DNA from: Basfia succiniciproducens
GTDB lineage: Bacteria; Pseudomonadota; Gammaproteobacteria; Enterobacterales; Pasteurellaceae
DNA length: 64,000 bases
Reading direction: 5' to 3'
NCBI RefSeq assembly: GCF_011455875.1
Contig: NZ_CP015031.1
Span: 1,035,405-1,099,404, forward strand
The translations under genes and the position numbers were made by a program. Positions 48,212 through 59,225 of this stretch are shown in pieces. The first letter of the stretch is position 1. Each line of letters begins with the position of its first letter. The notes under the pieces were generated by a model that did no database searches, was not told the origin of the DNA, and saw nothing but the letters and a program-made list of their open reading frames with translations.

Positions 48212-49027
48212 TTATTGTTGTAACCAGTTTAACCAATCCTGCAAGCCTTCGCCGGTAGCGGCGGAAAGTTGAATCACTTCAATTTGCGGATTTACCCGTT
48301 TTGCATTTTCAATACATTTTTCCACATCAAATTTCAGATAGGGCAATAAATCCACTTTATTTAAAATCATCAGCTTTGAAACGGCAAACATATGCGGATA
48401 TTTCAAAGGCTTATCTTCACCTTCCGTGACAGAAAGAATCACCACTTTCGCTTTCTCGCCGAGATCGAATTCCGACGGACAAACCAAATTACCGACATTC
48501 TCAATAAATAACAAACCGTTTTCCTGCGGGCGCAATTTCATCATAGCGTCACTAATCATTTGCGCATCCAAATGGCAGCCTTTCCCCGTATTCACCTGAA
48601 TGGCGGGCACACCTGTCGCACGAATGCGATCCGCATCATTTTCCGTTTGCTGATCACCTTCGATCACATAACAATTGCGGTCGTTTTTCAGCGAATTTAA
48701 TGTAGCCGTCAACAAACTTGTTTTACCCGAACCCGGGCTTGAAACCAGGTTAAATACGGTCAGGTTCAAATAATTGAATAAATTACGATTTGAATCGGCA
48801 ATTCGATTATTTTTGCCCAATACGTCCTGCTCGATTTTCAACAGCCGTTTTTGGGTATCATCCTGTTCGCCCGCATGTTCATGAATTGAAGGTTTCATGG
48901 AATGAAATACAGATTGAGAAAAATCCGGCATTTTTACCGCACTTTGATGTTCTGAATGGCTATGCGTATGTTGTAACTCACCGATACGCACTTGTTCCGG
49001 GTGGCCGCAACCACAGGTCGTACACAT
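48212..49027 (-). CDS. hypB: Hydrogenase nickel incorporation GTPase HypB
   Basis: 271 residues. The N-terminal high-affinity Ni motif is C-T-T-C-G-C ('[12 protein letters not shown]'), and a modest His stretch follows (about 19-27). SIMIBI GTPase: '[18 protein letters not shown]', '[13 protein letters not shown]', 'NKVDLLPY'. Delivers Ni to the hydrogenase large subunit with HypA. Preceded by a near-consensus FNR site. Confidence 0.96.
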   Translation of the reverse strand: MCTTCGCGHPEQVRIGELQHTHSHSEHQSAVKMPDFSQSVFHSMKPSIHEHAGEQDDTQKRLLKIEQDVLGKNNRIADSNRNLFNYLNLTVFNLVSSPGSGKTSLLTATLNSLKNDRNCYVIEGDQQTENDADRIRATGVPAIQVNTGKGCHLDAQMISDAMMKLRPQENGLLFIENVGNLVCPSEFDLGEKAKVVILSVTEGEDKPLKYPHMFAVSKLMILNKVDLLPYLKFDVEKCIENAKRVNPQIEVIQLSAATGEGLQDWLNWLQQ

Positions 49028-49087
49028 AAAATTCCCCGCTTATATATAAAAATTTTAACAAGAATATCACAATAATAATTCACTGTA

Positions 49088-49101
49088 TTGATGAAGATCA
49101 T
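49088..49101. promoter_or_regulatory. FNR site upstream of hypB
   Basis: TTGATGAAGATCAT, one base from TTGAT-N4-ATCAA. It lies about 60 bp before the hypB start. A minus-strand TATTCT (49061-49066) would place it near -41, a standard activating position for anaerobic induction. Confidence 0.65.
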
Positions 49102-49232
49102 AAACTCCTTAAGCTCTGTTCAAACGGATAAAATGTTTCACAATTCAATGAATATAAAACAAGCAACCCTATTCATTTTGCAAAAACTCCTTTATTATTG
49201 ACCGCACTTTTCATCTAAATAAGAGACACTTT

Positions 49233-50003
49233 ATGAATAATTTAGCGCTTGAAAAACTTATCAGTCAAAAACTTAATTCTGCGATTATTGCGGATTATGC
49301 GCCCAATGGTTTACAAGTGGAAGGCCGCCCGGAAATCAGGAAAATTGTGACTGGGGTGACAGCCAGCCAAGCCCTGATTGAGGCTGCCATAGCGCGACAT
49401 GCCGATGCCGTTATAGTACATCACGGTTATTTCTGGAAAAACGAAGATCCCTGTATCCGCGGTATGAAAGGCAAACGTATAAAAACGTTATTGATTAACG
49501 ATATTAATCTGTATGGTTATCATCTTCCTCTCGATGTACATGCCGAACTGGGAAATAACGCGCAGTTAGCGAAATTATTAAAGATAGAAAATTTACAACC
49601 CTTAGAATCGGATTCTGTAAGCATTCCGGTATTTGGCGAACTTGCACAACCAATTTCTTTGGAAGATTTTGCCCGACGTATCGAAAAAGCCCTTCAACGT
49701 AAACCGATAGTTTGCAACGCGGAAGAACTCTCGCAAAATCCGCCGCACTTAATCCGCAAAATCGGTATTTGCACCGGCGGCGGTCAGGGTTATATTGATT
49801 TGGCGGCGGCACGGGGCTGCGATGCCTTTATCAGCGGTGAAATTTCCGAGCAATCGACTCACAGCGCCAGAGAACTGGGCATCCATTATTTTGCCTGCGG
49901 TCATCATGCTACCGAACGTTACGGCATTCGGGCGTTAGGTGAATGGTTGGCGCAGGAATATCAATTTGAAGTGGAATTTATCGACATTGATAATCCGGCT
50001 TAA
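49233..50003 (+). CDS. Nif3-like dinuclear metal centre protein (YbgI type)
   Basis: 256 residues. 'DYAPNGLQVEGRPEIRKIVTGVTAS', 'VIVHHGYFWKN' (metal-binding His pair) and 'YHLPLDVHAELGNNAQLA' plus a late 'ACGHHATERYGIRALG' match the Nif3/YbgI family, a toroidal hexamer with two metals per subunit. E. coli YbgI has been linked to GTP cyclohydrolase I-like activity, but the role is not settled. A paired uptake core stands just upstream. Confidence 0.9.
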   Translation: MNNLALEKLISQKLNSAIIADYAPNGLQVEGRPEIRKIVTGVTASQALIEAAIARHADAVIVHHGYFWKNEDPCIRGMKGKRIKTLLINDINLYGYHLPLDVHAELGNNAQLAKLLKIENLQPLESDSVSIPVFGELAQPISLEDFARRIEKALQRKPIVCNAEELSQNPPHLIRKIGICTGGGQGYIDLAAARGCDAFISGEISEQSTHSARELGIHYFACGHHATERYGIRALGEWLAQEYQFEVEFIDIDNPA

Positions 50004-50154
50004 AATTCAACCGTACTTTACCGAAAAGAACAAATATAAAGTGCGGTAGTTTTTTCCACAGTTTTGTTGCAATACTTCACTCATCTGCTTTGTAATCATG
50101 AGGATTTTCCTTTATACTACGCACGATTTTTCAACAACCAAATAGGATTTCAAA

Positions 50155-50943
50155 ATGGGTTTCTTAACAGGTAAACGAATTTTAGTAACAGGTCTTGCCA
50201 GCAACCGTTCCATCGCATACGGCATTGCAAAAGCATTGAAAGCACAGGGTGCGGAATTAGCATTTACATATTTAAACGATAAATTACAGCCTCGAGTTGA
50301 AGAATTTGCCAAAGAATTCGGTTCGGATATCGTTCTGCCGTTAGATGTAGCAACGGACGAAAGCATTCAAAAATGCTTTGCCGATTTAAACAAAGTTTGG
50401 GATAAATTCGACGGTTTCGTACATGCCATCGCATTCGCACCGGGCGATCAATTAGACGGCGACTACGTTAATGCCGCTACTCGCGAAGGTTATCGTATTG
50501 CCCACGACATCAGCGCATACAGTTTTGTCGCTATGGCGCAAGCGGCACGTCCGTTCTTAAACAAAGACGCTTCATTAGTGACCTTAACTTACTTAGGCGC
50601 CGAACGTGCAATTCCTAACTATAACGTGATGTGTCTGGCGAAAGCCTCATTAGAAGCGGCAACCCGCGTAATGGCGGCGGATTTAGGTAAAGACAGCATT
50701 CGCGTAAACGCAATTTCGGCCGGTCCAATCCGTACGCTTGCGGCTTCCGGCATTAAAAACTTCAAGAAAATGCTTTCCGCTTTCGAGAAAACCGCCGCAT
50801 TACGTCGCACCGTAACCATTGACGATGTGGGCAACTCCGCCGCATTCTTATGTTCTGACTTATCCTCCGGCGTAACCGGTGAGGTATTACATGTCGATGC
50901 GGGTTTCAGCATCACCGCCATGGGTGAATTAGGCGAAGAGTAA
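50155..50943 (+). CDS. fabI: Enoyl-[acyl-carrier-protein] reductase (NADH)
   Basis: 262 residues, an SDR-type ENR. N-terminal '[20 protein letters not shown]', and '[10 protein letters not shown]' holding the Gly hit in triclosan resistance. The catalytic Tyr-x6-Lys is in '[14 protein letters not shown]'. Last step of fatty acid elongation. Single gene with a TTTATACTACG promoter element upstream. Confidence 0.97.
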   Translation: MGFLTGKRILVTGLASNRSIAYGIAKALKAQGAELAFTYLNDKLQPRVEEFAKEFGSDIVLPLDVATDESIQKCFADLNKVWDKFDGFVHAIAFAPGDQLDGDYVNAATREGYRIAHDISAYSFVAMAQAARPFLNKDASLVTLTYLGAERAIPNYNVMCLAKASLEAATRVMAADLGKDSIRVNAISAGPIRTLAASGIKNFKKMLSAFEKTAALRRTVTIDDVGNSAAFLCSDLSSGVTGEVLHVDAGFSITAMGELGEE

Positions 50944-50959
50944 TTCGTTTTTTTATTCA

Positions 50960-51033
50960 TCTCGCAGGGACAGGTTTTATGCCTGTCCCTTAATATTTAT
51001 AATTTTGAACAGGAATATCTCCCTGTCTCTGGG
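50960..51033. repeat. Dispersed two-hairpin repeat, copy 3 (degenerate)
   Basis: AGGGACAGG/CCTGTCCCT (50966-50990) is followed by a weaker ACAGG/CCTGT with CCTGTCTCTGGG at its edge, which parallels the second hairpin of copy 2 (CCTGTCTCTACG). It fills the fabI-rnb gap and abuts the rnb start codon. Confidence 0.6.
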
Positions 51034-51039
51034 CAAAAT

Positions 51040-53019
51040 ATGTTTCAGAACAATCCTTTATTATCTCAATTAAAACAACAATTACACGACAGTAAGCCGC
51101 ACGTTGAAGGCGTGGTGAAAGGCACGGATAAAGCCTACGGTTTCTTAGAAACGGAAAAAGAAACTTTCTTCATTGCGCCGCCAGCCATGAAAAAAGTGAT
51201 GCACGGCGATAAAATAAAAGCGGCAATCGAAACTATCGGCGATAAAAAACAGGCGGAGCCTGAAGAATTAATTGAACCGATGCTGACCCGTTTTATCGCA
51301 AAAGTGCGGTTCAATAAAGATAAAAAATTACAAGTCCTGGTTGATCACCCCAATATTAATCAGCCTATCGGCGCCGCCCAAGCCAAAACCGTCAAACAGG
51401 AACTCAAAGAGGGCGATTGGGTGGTGGCGACGTTAAAAACCCATCCGCTACGCGATGATCGTTTCTTTTATGCGCAAATTGCCGAATTTATTTGTTCGGC
51501 AGAGGACGAATTCGCCCCTTGGTGGGTAACCCTCGCGCGTCACGAACAGTCCCGTTACCCGGTTCAAGGTCAAGAAGTTTATTCCATGTTAGATACGGAA
51601 ACCCGCCGGGATTTCACCGCACTTCATTTCGTCACCATCGACAGTGAAAATACGCAGGATATGGACGATGCCCTTTATATCGAGCCTGTTACCGGCCCAA
51701 ACGACGAACAGACGGGCTGGAAGCTTGCGGTAGCGATTGCTGATCCTACCGCTTATATCGCCCTTGACTCACAAATTGAAAAAGATGCCCGCAAACGCTG
51801 TTTCACTAATTATTTGCCGGGATTTAACATTCCGATGCTGCCTCGGGAACTATCCGACGAACTTTGTTCATTAATGGAAAATGAAACCCGCGCGGCGCTT
51901 GTTTGCCGACTCGAAACCGATATGCAGGGCGAAATCGTCGGCGAACCCGAATTTATATTAGCTCAGGTACAATCGAAAGCTAAACTGGCTTATAACAACG
52001 TATCCGACTATTTAGAACAAGTCGAGAACGCCTGGCAACCTGAAAACGAAAGTACTCAACAACAAATTAATTGGCTGCACCAGTTTGCCTTGGTTCGCAT
52101 TAACTGGCGAAAAAAACACGGGTTATTATTCAAAGAAAAACCGGATTACAGTTTCGTACTGGCGGATAACGGTCATGTGCGTGAAATTAAGGCGGAATAT
52201 CGTCGCATTGCCAACCAAATCGTGGAAGAATCCATGATTATCGCCAATATTTGTTGCGCGCATTATTTGGCGAAAAATGCGCAAACCGGGATTTTCAATA
52301 CTCATGTAGGATTCGATAAAAAATTCCTGCCGAACGCCCATAATTTCTTAATGGCAAATCTGAGTAACGAAGAAAACCAACAGGAATTAGCCGAGCGTTA
52401 TTCCGTGGAAAATTTAGCTACCTTAGCGGGCTATTGCCGTATGCGACATGATATTGAACCAATTGAAGGCGATTATCTGGAATTCCGTTTACGTCGTTTC
52501 CTGACCTTTGCGGAATTTAAGTCGGAACTCGCACCGCATTTCGGTTTAGGTTTAACGGGTTACGCCACCTGGACCTCACCAATCCGTAAATATTCCGATA
52601 TGGTGAATCACCGCTTAATTAAAGCCTGTCTAGCTAACCGGGAATGTGTAAAACCGAGCGATGAAACTCTTGCCCGCTTGCAGGAAGCCCGTAAACAAAA
52701 CCGTATGGTGGAACGTGATATTGCCGATTGGCTATACTGCCGTTATCTGGCGGATAAAGTGGAAAGCAACCCGGAATTCCGGGCGGAAGTACAGGATTGC
52801 ATGCGCGGCGGTTTACGGGTGCAATTATTGGAAAACGGTGCAAGCGTATTCGTGCCGGCCTCAAGTATTCATCCGAACAAAGACGAAATTCAAGTCAATA
52901 CCGATGAACTGGCCCTTTATATTAATGGCGAACGCCGTTATAAAATCGGCGACATCGTTAACATTCGGTTGACGGAAGTAAAAGAAGAAACCCGTAGCCT
53001 GATCGGCAACCTGGTTTAA
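51040..53019 (+). CDS. rnb: Exoribonuclease II
   Basis: 659 residues. An N-terminal cold-shock OB domain ('GVVKGTDKAYGFLETEKETFFI') is followed by the RNB catalytic domain with the acidic cluster 'DSENTQDMDDALYIE' near residue 206 and 'TGYATWTSPIRKYSDMVNHRL'. A C-terminal S1 domain closes it. A 3'-5' hydrolytic RNase. No strong Shine-Dalgarno is visible; the start lies right after a hairpin repeat. Confidence 0.97.
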   Translation: MFQNNPLLSQLKQQLHDSKPHVEGVVKGTDKAYGFLETEKETFFIAPPAMKKVMHGDKIKAAIETIGDKKQAEPEELIEPMLTRFIAKVRFNKDKKLQVLVDHPNINQPIGAAQAKTVKQELKEGDWVVATLKTHPLRDDRFFYAQIAEFICSAEDEFAPWWVTLARHEQSRYPVQGQEVYSMLDTETRRDFTALHFVTIDSENTQDMDDALYIEPVTGPNDEQTGWKLAVAIADPTAYIALDSQIEKDARKRCFTNYLPGFNIPMLPRELSDELCSLMENETRAALVCRLETDMQGEIVGEPEFILAQVQSKAKLAYNNVSDYLEQVENAWQPENESTQQQINWLHQFALVRINWRKKHGLLFKEKPDYSFVLADNGHVREIKAEYRRIANQIVEESMIIANICCAHYLAKNAQTGIFNTHVGFDKKFLPNAHNFLMANLSNEENQQELAERYSVENLATLAGYCRMRHDIEPIEGDYLEFRLRRFLTFAEFKSELAPHFGLGLTGYATWTSPIRKYSDMVNHRLIKACLANRECVKPSDETLARLQEARKQNRMVERDIADWLYCRYLADKVESNPEFRAEVQDCMRGGLRVQLLENGASVFVPASSIHPNKDEIQVNTDELALYINGERRYKIGDIVNIRLTEVKEETRSLIGNLV

Positions 53020-53114
53020 TGGGAAAAAGTGAGGTATTTTTTACCGCACTTTTCTTTTTTCTAACGGTAAACGGTTTGTATAAAATACCGTTATAACTTT
53101 ATTGAGCGATTATT

Positions 53115-53465
53115 ATGCTAACAACACTACTTCAAACCCATATTACCTTTGCTTTTCTGAGTCTGATGCTATTAATCGTGCGCGTTTATATGCAATTACA
53201 AGGCAAGGACTGGCGCACCGTAAAACTTTTAAAAATCACACCGCACTTAGCCGATACGTTGTTGGTTTTAAGCGGGGTCGCATTGGTATTCGTATTTGGT
53301 TACGGATTACAAATGTGGTTAATAGGAAAAGTACTTCTATTGGTTCTATATGCGTTCTTTTCAGCAAAATTTTTTCAAAAAAATGCCGTCAAGTCGAATA
53401 TTTTGTTTTTAATTCTCGCCCTTTCAGCGTTTTTAGCGGCAATGTACTTAGGTTATTTTCACTAA
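53115..53465 (+). CDS. SirB2-family membrane protein
   Basis: 116 residues with four hydrophobic segments. 'HITFAFLSLMLLIVRVYMQLQGKDW' and 'KITPHLADTLLVLSGVALVFVFGYG' are typical of SirB2 (also called YchQ). The His in segment 1 and 'PHLADT' are conserved in the family. Function unclear. The overlapping frame starting at 53102 is a shadow. Confidence 0.85.
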   Translation: MLTTLLQTHITFAFLSLMLLIVRVYMQLQGKDWRTVKLLKITPHLADTLLVLSGVALVFVFGYGLQMWLIGKVLLLVLYAFFSAKFFQKNAVKSNILFLILALSAFLAAMYLGYFH

Positions 53466-53541
53466 ATTTCATATAAACGCCGGCGTTTGAACCTTGGCTA
53501 TACCAACGGCTCCAAAGAGGTGAGCGAAGCGAGTAAAAAAC

Positions 53542-53583
53542 ACCGCACTTTAATTCGTTTCAATTTAACGGTAAAAGTGCGGT
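53542..53583. terminator. Paired uptake-signal terminator
   Basis: ACCGCACTTT (53542-53551) and AAAGTGCGGT (53574-53583) are in inverted order between the convergent sirB2-like and yciH genes. Confidence 0.7.
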
Positions 53584-53604
53584 ATTTTACAGACTACGGA
53601 AAAT

Positions 53605-53919
53605 TTAGCCGCCGGCTAATTTAACCTTAAATCCTTTTTGTTCCAACAATTGTTTAAGTAAATCCCGTTTTTCACCCTGTATTTCTATATTCCCGTCCTT
53701 AATCGAACCGCCGCAACCACAACGTTTCTTCAATTCTGCGGCTAATTTTTTCAGTTCGTCATCCGGCAAATCCAATCCGACAATCAAAGAAATACCGGCG
53801 CCTTTGCGCCCGCTGGTTTGACGATGAATACGGACAATGCCGTCGCCTTTAGGACGCTCTTGCTTTGTTTTCTCCGGCTTTATTCTGCCGGTTTCAGTGG
53901 AATATACAATATCATTCAT
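53605..53919 (-). CDS. yciH: SUI1/eIF1-like stress translation factor YciH
   Basis: 104 residues. SUI1 domain: 'GDGIVRIHRQTSGRKGAGISLIVGLDL', 'LAAELKKRCGCGGSIKDGNIEIQGEKRDLLKQLLEQKGF'. Homologous to eukaryotic eIF1; in E. coli it represses translation under stress. It follows pyrF on the same strand, as in E. coli. Confidence 0.93.
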   Translation of the reverse strand: MNDIVYSTETGRIKPEKTKQERPKGDGIVRIHRQTSGRKGAGISLIVGLDLPDDELKKLAAELKKRCGCGGSIKDGNIEIQGEKRDLLKQLLEQKGFKVKLAGG

Positions 53920-54062
53920 AAAAGTGCGGTCTGTTTTTTCAAATTTTTAACTAAAAAGCGGACATTACCCGCCCGCTTCGAATTTTTAACAAAACTAATA
54001 TAGGCAGGCTCCGGTCCGCCTTTATAACTTCGCCTTGTTAGGCGAGGGCGGCTATTTTCTTA

Positions 54063-54767
54063 TTAAGCGATTAAATTCGCAATAGACGCATTAATTGAAC
54101 GCAACACTTCAGCCGGATTTGCCGCTTGCGTAATCGGGCGCCCAATCACTAAATAATCGGAACCGGCTTCAATTGCCGCCGGAGGAGTCATGACTCGGCG
54201 TTGATCACCGAATTCAGAACCAACAGGACGAATTCCCGGTGTAATTAATTTGAACTCTTTACCTAAATGTTGACGTAAAATTTCCACTTCCTGCGGCGAA
54301 CAAACCACACCGTCTAAACCCGCACGTTGACTTAGATGAGCAAGGCGGATAACTTGCTCCATCGGTGAAGCGTTAATACCGATTTGTAACAAATCCAAAT
54401 CTTCCATACTGGTTAAAACGGTAACGCTAATCAGAATCGGCGCATCTTTACCGTAAGGCTCAAGAATCTTCTTCGCTTCTTCCATCATTCGTAAACCGCC
54501 GCTGGCATGTAGATCCACCATCCATACTCCAAGATCGGCGGCTGAACGTACCGCTCTTGCAACCGTATTCGGAATATCGTGGAATTTTAAATCCAAAAAC
54601 ACATCAAAGTCACGGTCTTGCAGCAGTTTTACAAAATTTGTACCTAAGGTAGTAAACATTTCTTTACCCACTTTTAAGCGGCATAAACTCGGATCGATTT
54701 GATCCACTAATTGGAGCGCTTCTTTTTCCGTTTCGTAATCTAATGCTACGATAATTTTATTACTCAT
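54063..54767 (-). CDS. pyrF: Orotidine 5'-phosphate decarboxylase
   Basis: 234 residues from ATG 54767 (GAGGAAG upstream); a longer frame reaching into lapB is not supported. The catalytic Lys/Asp pair is in '[18 protein letters not shown]', and the phosphate-binding loop is in '[21 protein letters not shown]'. Final step of UMP synthesis. It starts 16 bp after lapB ends. Confidence 0.98.
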   Translation of the reverse strand: MSNKIIVALDYETEKEALQLVDQIDPSLCRLKVGKEMFTTLGTNFVKLLQDRDFDVFLDLKFHDIPNTVARAVRSAADLGVWMVDLHASGGLRMMEEAKKILEPYGKDAPILISVTVLTSMEDLDLLQIGINASPMEQVIRLAHLSQRAGLDGVVCSPQEVEILRQHLGKEFKLITPGIRPVGSEFGDQRRVMTPPAAIEAGSDYLVIGRPITQAANPAEVLRSINASIANLIA

Positions 54768-54783
54768 ATTAACTTCCTCTTTG

Positions 54784-55980
54784 CTAAATTTGGCTTTCAA
54801 TACCGCGAATCGGTTTCACTTTTTCCCATTGACGGCAAGACGGGCAACACCATAATAATTTATGACTTTGGTAACCGCAGTTTGTACAACGATAACCAAA
54901 ACTTTGTTTAATTCGTTCGCCAACAATACGGTGTAATAAAACCAGGCTGTCTTTGCCCCGTCCCTCTTCGGCATCATCTACCTGATATTGAACGAAACGG
55001 TGAAATAAAAACAGGCTCGGATTTTGCGTTAATTGCTGATAAACCTTATTCTGTGCCGCTGTACGGCCGTCTTGTTCGGCAATTAAATCCGCCAGTGCTA
55101 GGGCAACCGAGCTATTATGTTTATATTCTTGATTGGCTCTAATTAAAAATAATTCGAAATTATCCAATTGATTTAAATGCTGATAGCATTCTTTAAGTTG
55201 AGGGAGAACCTCACCCACATAACTTGCATTTTGCGTCAGTACATTCTCAAGCACAGGGACTGCTTTCGCATACTGCTCTTCTTGTATCAAAAAATCCCCC
55301 AATAACATAGAAGCTCTGACGCAACTAGGTGAAACAGTCAATGCCTGCTGAAGAATTTCTTTAGGCTGCTCTTTGCTCTCCTCCCCCAATGTACGGGCAT
55401 ATTCACAATAATATTGCGCCAATTCGATATTATCTTCCTGAGGAGAAATTTTGGCTAATTTTTCCGCCACATTAATCGCTTTTTTCCAATCTTTTGTTTT
55501 TTGATAAATAACGGCTAATTGTTGTAATGCGCCTTCGGCAAATTCGGGCTCGTCCACTAACATAATATAAAGCGTTTCGGCTCGGTCAAAAAATCCTACG
55601 GACATAAAATCCTTAGCCAATTGCTGCTTGGCTAACAATTTTTGTTCGAAAGTGTAATAAGAACTGCGGTCTAAATTTTGATGAATTCGTAAGGCTCTGT
55701 CCACTTCACCACGGGAACGAAACAGATTACCTAAAGTGAGCTCCGCTTCAAATTGTGAATTGCTATCGATCTCATTTTCTTCTTCCTGCTTTTGCAACAT
55801 ATGTAAAAATAAATCGACCGCTTTTTCCGTTTGGTTGGATAAAAGAAAATTTACTCCCGTCACATAGTCACGGGATAATTTATTACTGACGTCTTCCTGA
55901 TCTTTCTTCGCGCTTCGGTGTCCCATATACCAGCCGTAAGCAGCGGCAATGGGTAAAAGCAGAAAGAGTAATTCAAGCAT
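54784..55980 (-). CDS. lapB: Lipopolysaccharide assembly protein LapB (YciM)
   Basis: 398 residues. An N-terminal membrane anchor (1-18, '[17 protein letters not shown]') is followed by about nine TPR units, then a C-terminal rubredoxin-like zinc site 'CTNCGY...WCCPSC'. LapB adapts FtsH to degrade LpxC, balancing LPS synthesis. Its start overlaps the lapA stop by one base. Confidence 0.96.
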   Translation of the reverse strand: MLELLFLLLPIAAAYGWYMGHRSAKKDQEDVSNKLSRDYVTGVNFLLSNQTEKAVDLFLHMLQKQEEENEIDSNSQFEAELTLGNLFRSRGEVDRALRIHQNLDRSSYYTFEQKLLAKQQLAKDFMSVGFFDRAETLYIMLVDEPEFAEGALQQLAVIYQKTKDWKKAINVAEKLAKISPQEDNIELAQYYCEYARTLGEESKEQPKEILQQALTVSPSCVRASMLLGDFLIQEEQYAKAVPVLENVLTQNASYVGEVLPQLKECYQHLNQLDNFELFLIRANQEYKHNSSVALALADLIAEQDGRTAAQNKVYQQLTQNPSLFLFHRFVQYQVDDAEEGRGKDSLVLLHRIVGERIKQSFGYRCTNCGYQSHKLLWCCPSCRQWEKVKPIRGIESQI

Positions 55981-56276
55981 TATTGTGCAGCCTTATCTAG
56001 ACTGGTAGTAAGTTCGTTAATTTGCTGAGTTTGGCGTTTTACTTGGCGTGTTAACGTAATATTTTTAAGTTTCAGTTTTAAATAGAAGAAAGCGGTAATG
56101 AGCCATCCCAAAATTAAACCGAAACCAAATAAAATCGCTACTAAAGAAGATAATTGCAACTCACTTTGCGCAATAATATAGTTGAAAGTAATAACTTGAT
56201 CATTATTCGCACCCACCGTAATTGCCACTAAAATAATCGCAATAATAATTACAAACGCAAAAATATATTTAATCAT
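55980..56276 (-). CDS. lapA: Lipopolysaccharide assembly protein LapA (YciS)
   Basis: 98 residues. Two transmembrane helices (about 3-22 and 40-65) with 'GANNDQVITFNYI' between, then a cytoplasmic coiled coil. Partner of LapB and translationally coupled to it. A terminator stands between it and ihfB upstream. Confidence 0.93.
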   Translation of the reverse strand: MIKYIFAFVIIIAIILVAITVGANNDQVITFNYIIAQSELQLSSLVAILFGFGLILGWLITAFFYLKLKLKNITLTRQVKRQTQQINELTTSLDKAAQ

Positions 56277-56324
56277 AATGCATTTTCCTCAAATAAATTT
56301 TTTTCATTATGCCAAAAATCAATA

Positions 56325-56350
56325 CAAAAAACGACACTTTACGTGTCGTT
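56325..56350 (-). terminator. Terminator after ihfB
   Basis: AACGACAC/GTGTCGTT with a run of T on the minus strand, between ihfB and lapA. It implies separate or reduced lapAB transcription. Confidence 0.75.
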
Positions 56351-56378
56351 ATTTTGACGATATCCGAGTATTTTAAAC

Positions 56379-56663
56379 TTATGCGTTAAAATCCACTCGT
56401 TCCCTTAATTCTTTGCCCGCTTTAAAATGAGGAACACATTTCGCATCTAATTTCACTTGTGCACCGGTTTTAGGATTACGACCCACTCGAGGTTGACGGA
56501 AGTGTAAGGAAAAACTACCGAATCCCCGGATTTCAATTCGATCACCGCTTTCTAAAGCCTGAGACATATGTTCAAGAATCTCTTTTACCGCATTCTCAAC
56601 ACTTTTCACTGAAATAGAATGATTTTTTTCAACCAAACTTTCAATAAGTTCTGATTTAGTCAT
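56379..56663 (-). CDS. ihfB: Integration host factor subunit beta
   Basis: 94 residues of the HU/IHF fold: '[30 protein letters not shown]', DNA-bending arm '[25 protein letters not shown]'. The conserved Pro at the arm tip is in 'QPRVGRNP'. It works with IhfA, encoded elsewhere. It follows rpsA after 132 bp that include a GC-rich hairpin (56743-56768). Confidence 0.97.
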   Translation of the reverse strand: MTKSELIESLVEKNHSISVKSVENAVKEILEHMSQALESGDRIEIRGFGSFSLHFRQPRVGRNPKTGAQVKLDAKCVPHFKAGKELRERVDFNA

Positions 56664-56742
56664 AATGGGATCCTTTTATTTCAACAATACAACATAATAA
56701 TTCTTTTACTAAACCATTATGTTGTACTTCTCTTTGTGAGAT

Positions 56743-56768
56743 AACCGGCGCACTAATGCACGCCGGTT
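56743..56768. promoter_or_regulatory. GC-rich hairpin between rpsA and ihfB
   Basis: AACCGGCG/CGCCGGTT, a perfect 8-bp stem with a 10-base loop and no strong T-tract. It may stabilise the rpsA mRNA 3' end or act as a partial terminator. Confidence 0.5.
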
Positions 56769-56795
56769 AATTTACTTTACTTGGTAAATAAGTAA

Positions 56796-58445
56796 TTATT
56801 CGCCTTTAGCAGCTTTGAATGCTTCAGCCATTGCGTTCGGAATAGCAACGTCTTCTTGTTTGTTATTCACGCTTGCAACTGCAGCAGCTTCTTCAGCTTG
56901 ATCTTTCGCACGTACGGATAAATGAACGATGCGAGCTTTACGATCAACACCAGTGTATTTTGCTTCCACAACATCACCGGCATTTACTTCGTCTGTTAAA
57001 TCCGCTGCACGGATATAACCTTCAACGCCACCGTTTAATTCAACTTTAGCGCCTTTGCTATCGGCTTCGACAACAGTTGCAGAAACTACCGCACCTTTTT
57101 TGTTTACCGCTACGAAGTTATTGAACGGGTCTTCTTCAAGTTGTTTGATACCTAAAGAAATACGTTCTTTAGCCGAATCGACTTGTAAAACAACAGCTGC
57201 GACTTCGTCACCTTTTTTGTAGTTACGAACCGCTTCTTCACCTGCCACATTCCAAGAAATGTCAGATAAGTGAACTAAACCGTCGATGCCGCCTTCAAGA
57301 CCGATGAAGATACCGAAATCAGTGATTGATTTGATTTTACCTTCAACTTTATCGCCTTTGTTGTGAGTTTCAGCAAATTGTAACCACGGATTTGCTTTGC
57401 ATTGTTTTAAGCCTAAAGAAATACGACGACGTTCTTCATCGATTTCTAATACCATAACTTCAACGGTATCGCCTAAGCTTACAACTTTAGATGGGTGGAT
57501 ATTTTTGTTTGTCCAGTCCATCTCAGAAACGTGAACTAAACCTTCAACGCCGTCTAAAATTTCAACGAAACAACCGTAGTCGGTTAAATTGGTTACTTTA
57601 CCGGTTAATTTGCTGCCGACCGGATGGTTTTGAGCGATTGCAGCCCATGGATCTTGACCTAATTGTTTTAAGCCTAAAGATACACGTGTGCGATCCTTAT
57701 CAAATTTTAATACTTTAACGGTAATTTCGTCGCCCACATTTACGATTTCACTTGGGTGTTTAACACGTTTCCAAGCCATATCGGTGATATGTAATAAACC
57801 GTCAACACCGCCTAAATCAACAAACGCACCGTAATCGGTTAAGTTTTTAACCGTACCTTTAACTTCTGCGCCTTCAGCTAAGTTCGCTAAAATTTCTTCG
57901 CGATCTTGGCTGTTTTCTGATTCGATTACCGCACGACGAGAAACAACTACGTTGTTACGTTTTTGATCTAATTTGATAACTTTGAATTCTAACTCTTTAC
58001 CTTCAAGATGTAGAGTATCACGTACCGGACGAGTATCTACCAATGAACCAGGTAAGAATGCACGAACACCGTTTAACTCAACTGTGAAACCACCTTTAAC
58101 TTTACCGTTGATTAAACCGGTAACAGTAGCTTGTTCTTCGTATGCTTTTTCTAACTCAATCCAAGATTCGTGACGAACCGCTTTTTCGCGAGAAAGTTTA
58201 GTTTCACCGAAACCGTCTTCCACTGCGTCTAAAGCAACATTTACAACATCACCGACTTGAACTTCTAATTCACCTTGTGCATTTTGGAATTCTTCCACAG
58301 GAATTGCAGATTCTGATTTTAAACCAGCGTCAACAAGCACAAAGCCTTTTTGGATAGCAACAACAGTACCGCTAACGATTGAACCTTGACGGGTTTCAAG
58401 TTCTTTTAATGATTCTTCAAATAGTTGAGCAAAAGATTCTGACAT
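56796..58445 (-). CDS. rpsA: 30S ribosomal protein S1
   Basis: 549 residues with six S1 repeats; repeats 3-6 are most alike ('[13 protein letters not shown]', '[13 protein letters not shown]'). Binds mRNA upstream of start codons. The order cmk-rpsA-ihfB is conserved. The first two repeats carry the ribosome-binding part. Confidence 0.98.
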   Translation of the reverse strand: MSESFAQLFEESLKELETRQGSIVSGTVVAIQKGFVLVDAGLKSESAIPVEEFQNAQGELEVQVGDVVNVALDAVEDGFGETKLSREKAVRHESWIELEKAYEEQATVTGLINGKVKGGFTVELNGVRAFLPGSLVDTRPVRDTLHLEGKELEFKVIKLDQKRNNVVVSRRAVIESENSQDREEILANLAEGAEVKGTVKNLTDYGAFVDLGGVDGLLHITDMAWKRVKHPSEIVNVGDEITVKVLKFDKDRTRVSLGLKQLGQDPWAAIAQNHPVGSKLTGKVTNLTDYGCFVEILDGVEGLVHVSEMDWTNKNIHPSKVVSLGDTVEVMVLEIDEERRRISLGLKQCKANPWLQFAETHNKGDKVEGKIKSITDFGIFIGLEGGIDGLVHLSDISWNVAGEEAVRNYKKGDEVAAVVLQVDSAKERISLGIKQLEEDPFNNFVAVNKKGAVVSATVVEADSKGAKVELNGGVEGYIRAADLTDEVNAGDVVEAKYTGVDRKARIVHLSVRAKDQAEEAAAVASVNNKQEDVAIPNAMAEAFKAAKGE

Positions 58446-58547
58446 AAATTAATCTTCTAAAATAGTTAATAACGTCCACTTCTTATCCTTATAAAGTGGG
58501 GCTGATAATAAAAGTTTATCCGTCCGTGAACAAACCCTGAATTCCAG

Positions 58548-59225
58548 CTAGATTTTCACCTTTTGATGAATATAACTTAGCGCCTGTGCAATCACTTCTT
58601 CAATACTAAGTGTCGTACTGTCTAATAATAAAGCGTCATCAGCGGGTTTCAACGGCGCGACGGGACGATTTCTGTCTCTGAAGTCACGATCCTTAATCTC
58701 GGCTAAAATCTGGTCAAAGTTACCACTAATTCCCTTATTTTGCAACTGTTTAAAACGTCTTTTTGCGCGTTCTTCGGCACTGGCGTCTAAAAATAATTTG
58801 ACTTGCGCCGTCGGGAAAACCACCGTACCCATATCGCGACCGTCCGCAATTAACCCTTTCGGTGTGGCAAAATCTTTCTGTAATTGTAAAAGTGCACTGC
58901 GCACCTGAGGAAAAACCGCCACTTTCGAAGCCGCATCAGCCACTTCCTGAGTACGGATTAAACCGCTGACATCCTCCCCGCCCAACATTACTTTAACTTC
59001 ACCCGCTTCAGGCAAAAATTCAATATCAAGATGAGCCGCCAATTCGGCAAGTTCCGCTTCATTGGTTAAATCCGCTTTACATTGTAATGCCGCTAGCGCG
59101 GTAACCCGATAAATTGCACCGCTATCTAATAAGGCAAAACCTAATCTATTCGCCAAAGCGTAGCATAATGTTCCTTTACCCGCACCGCTTGGACCGTCAA
59201 CCGTAATTACAATATTTTTAGTCAT
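58548..59225 (-). CDS. cmk: Cytidylate kinase
   Basis: 225 residues. P-loop GPSGAGKGT at 11-19. The NMP-binding insert is about 55-125, and '[30 protein letters not shown]' contains the lid region. Phosphorylates CMP and dCMP. It precedes rpsA by 102 bp. Confidence 0.98.
   Translation of the reverse strand: MTKNIVITVDGPSGAGKGTLCYALANRLGFALLDSGAIYRVTALAALQCKADLTNEAELAELAAHLDIEFLPEAGEVKVMLGGEDVSGLIRTQEVADAASKVAVFPQVRSALLQLQKDFATPKGLIADGRDMGTVVFPTAQVKLFLDASAEERAKRRFKQLQNKGISGNFDQILAEIKDRDFRDRNRPVAPLKPADDALLLDSTTLSIEEVIAQALSYIHQKVKI

Noticed and set aside
53102..53476. 124-codon frame overlapping the SirB2-like gene
   Set aside because: The alternative frame (53115-53465) has conserved family motifs and hydrophobic segments; this one is its shadow.
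54768..54800. Upstream pyrF start (MKAKFSKEE...)
   Set aside because: It would overlap lapB, and the GAGGAAG site points to the ATG at 54767.
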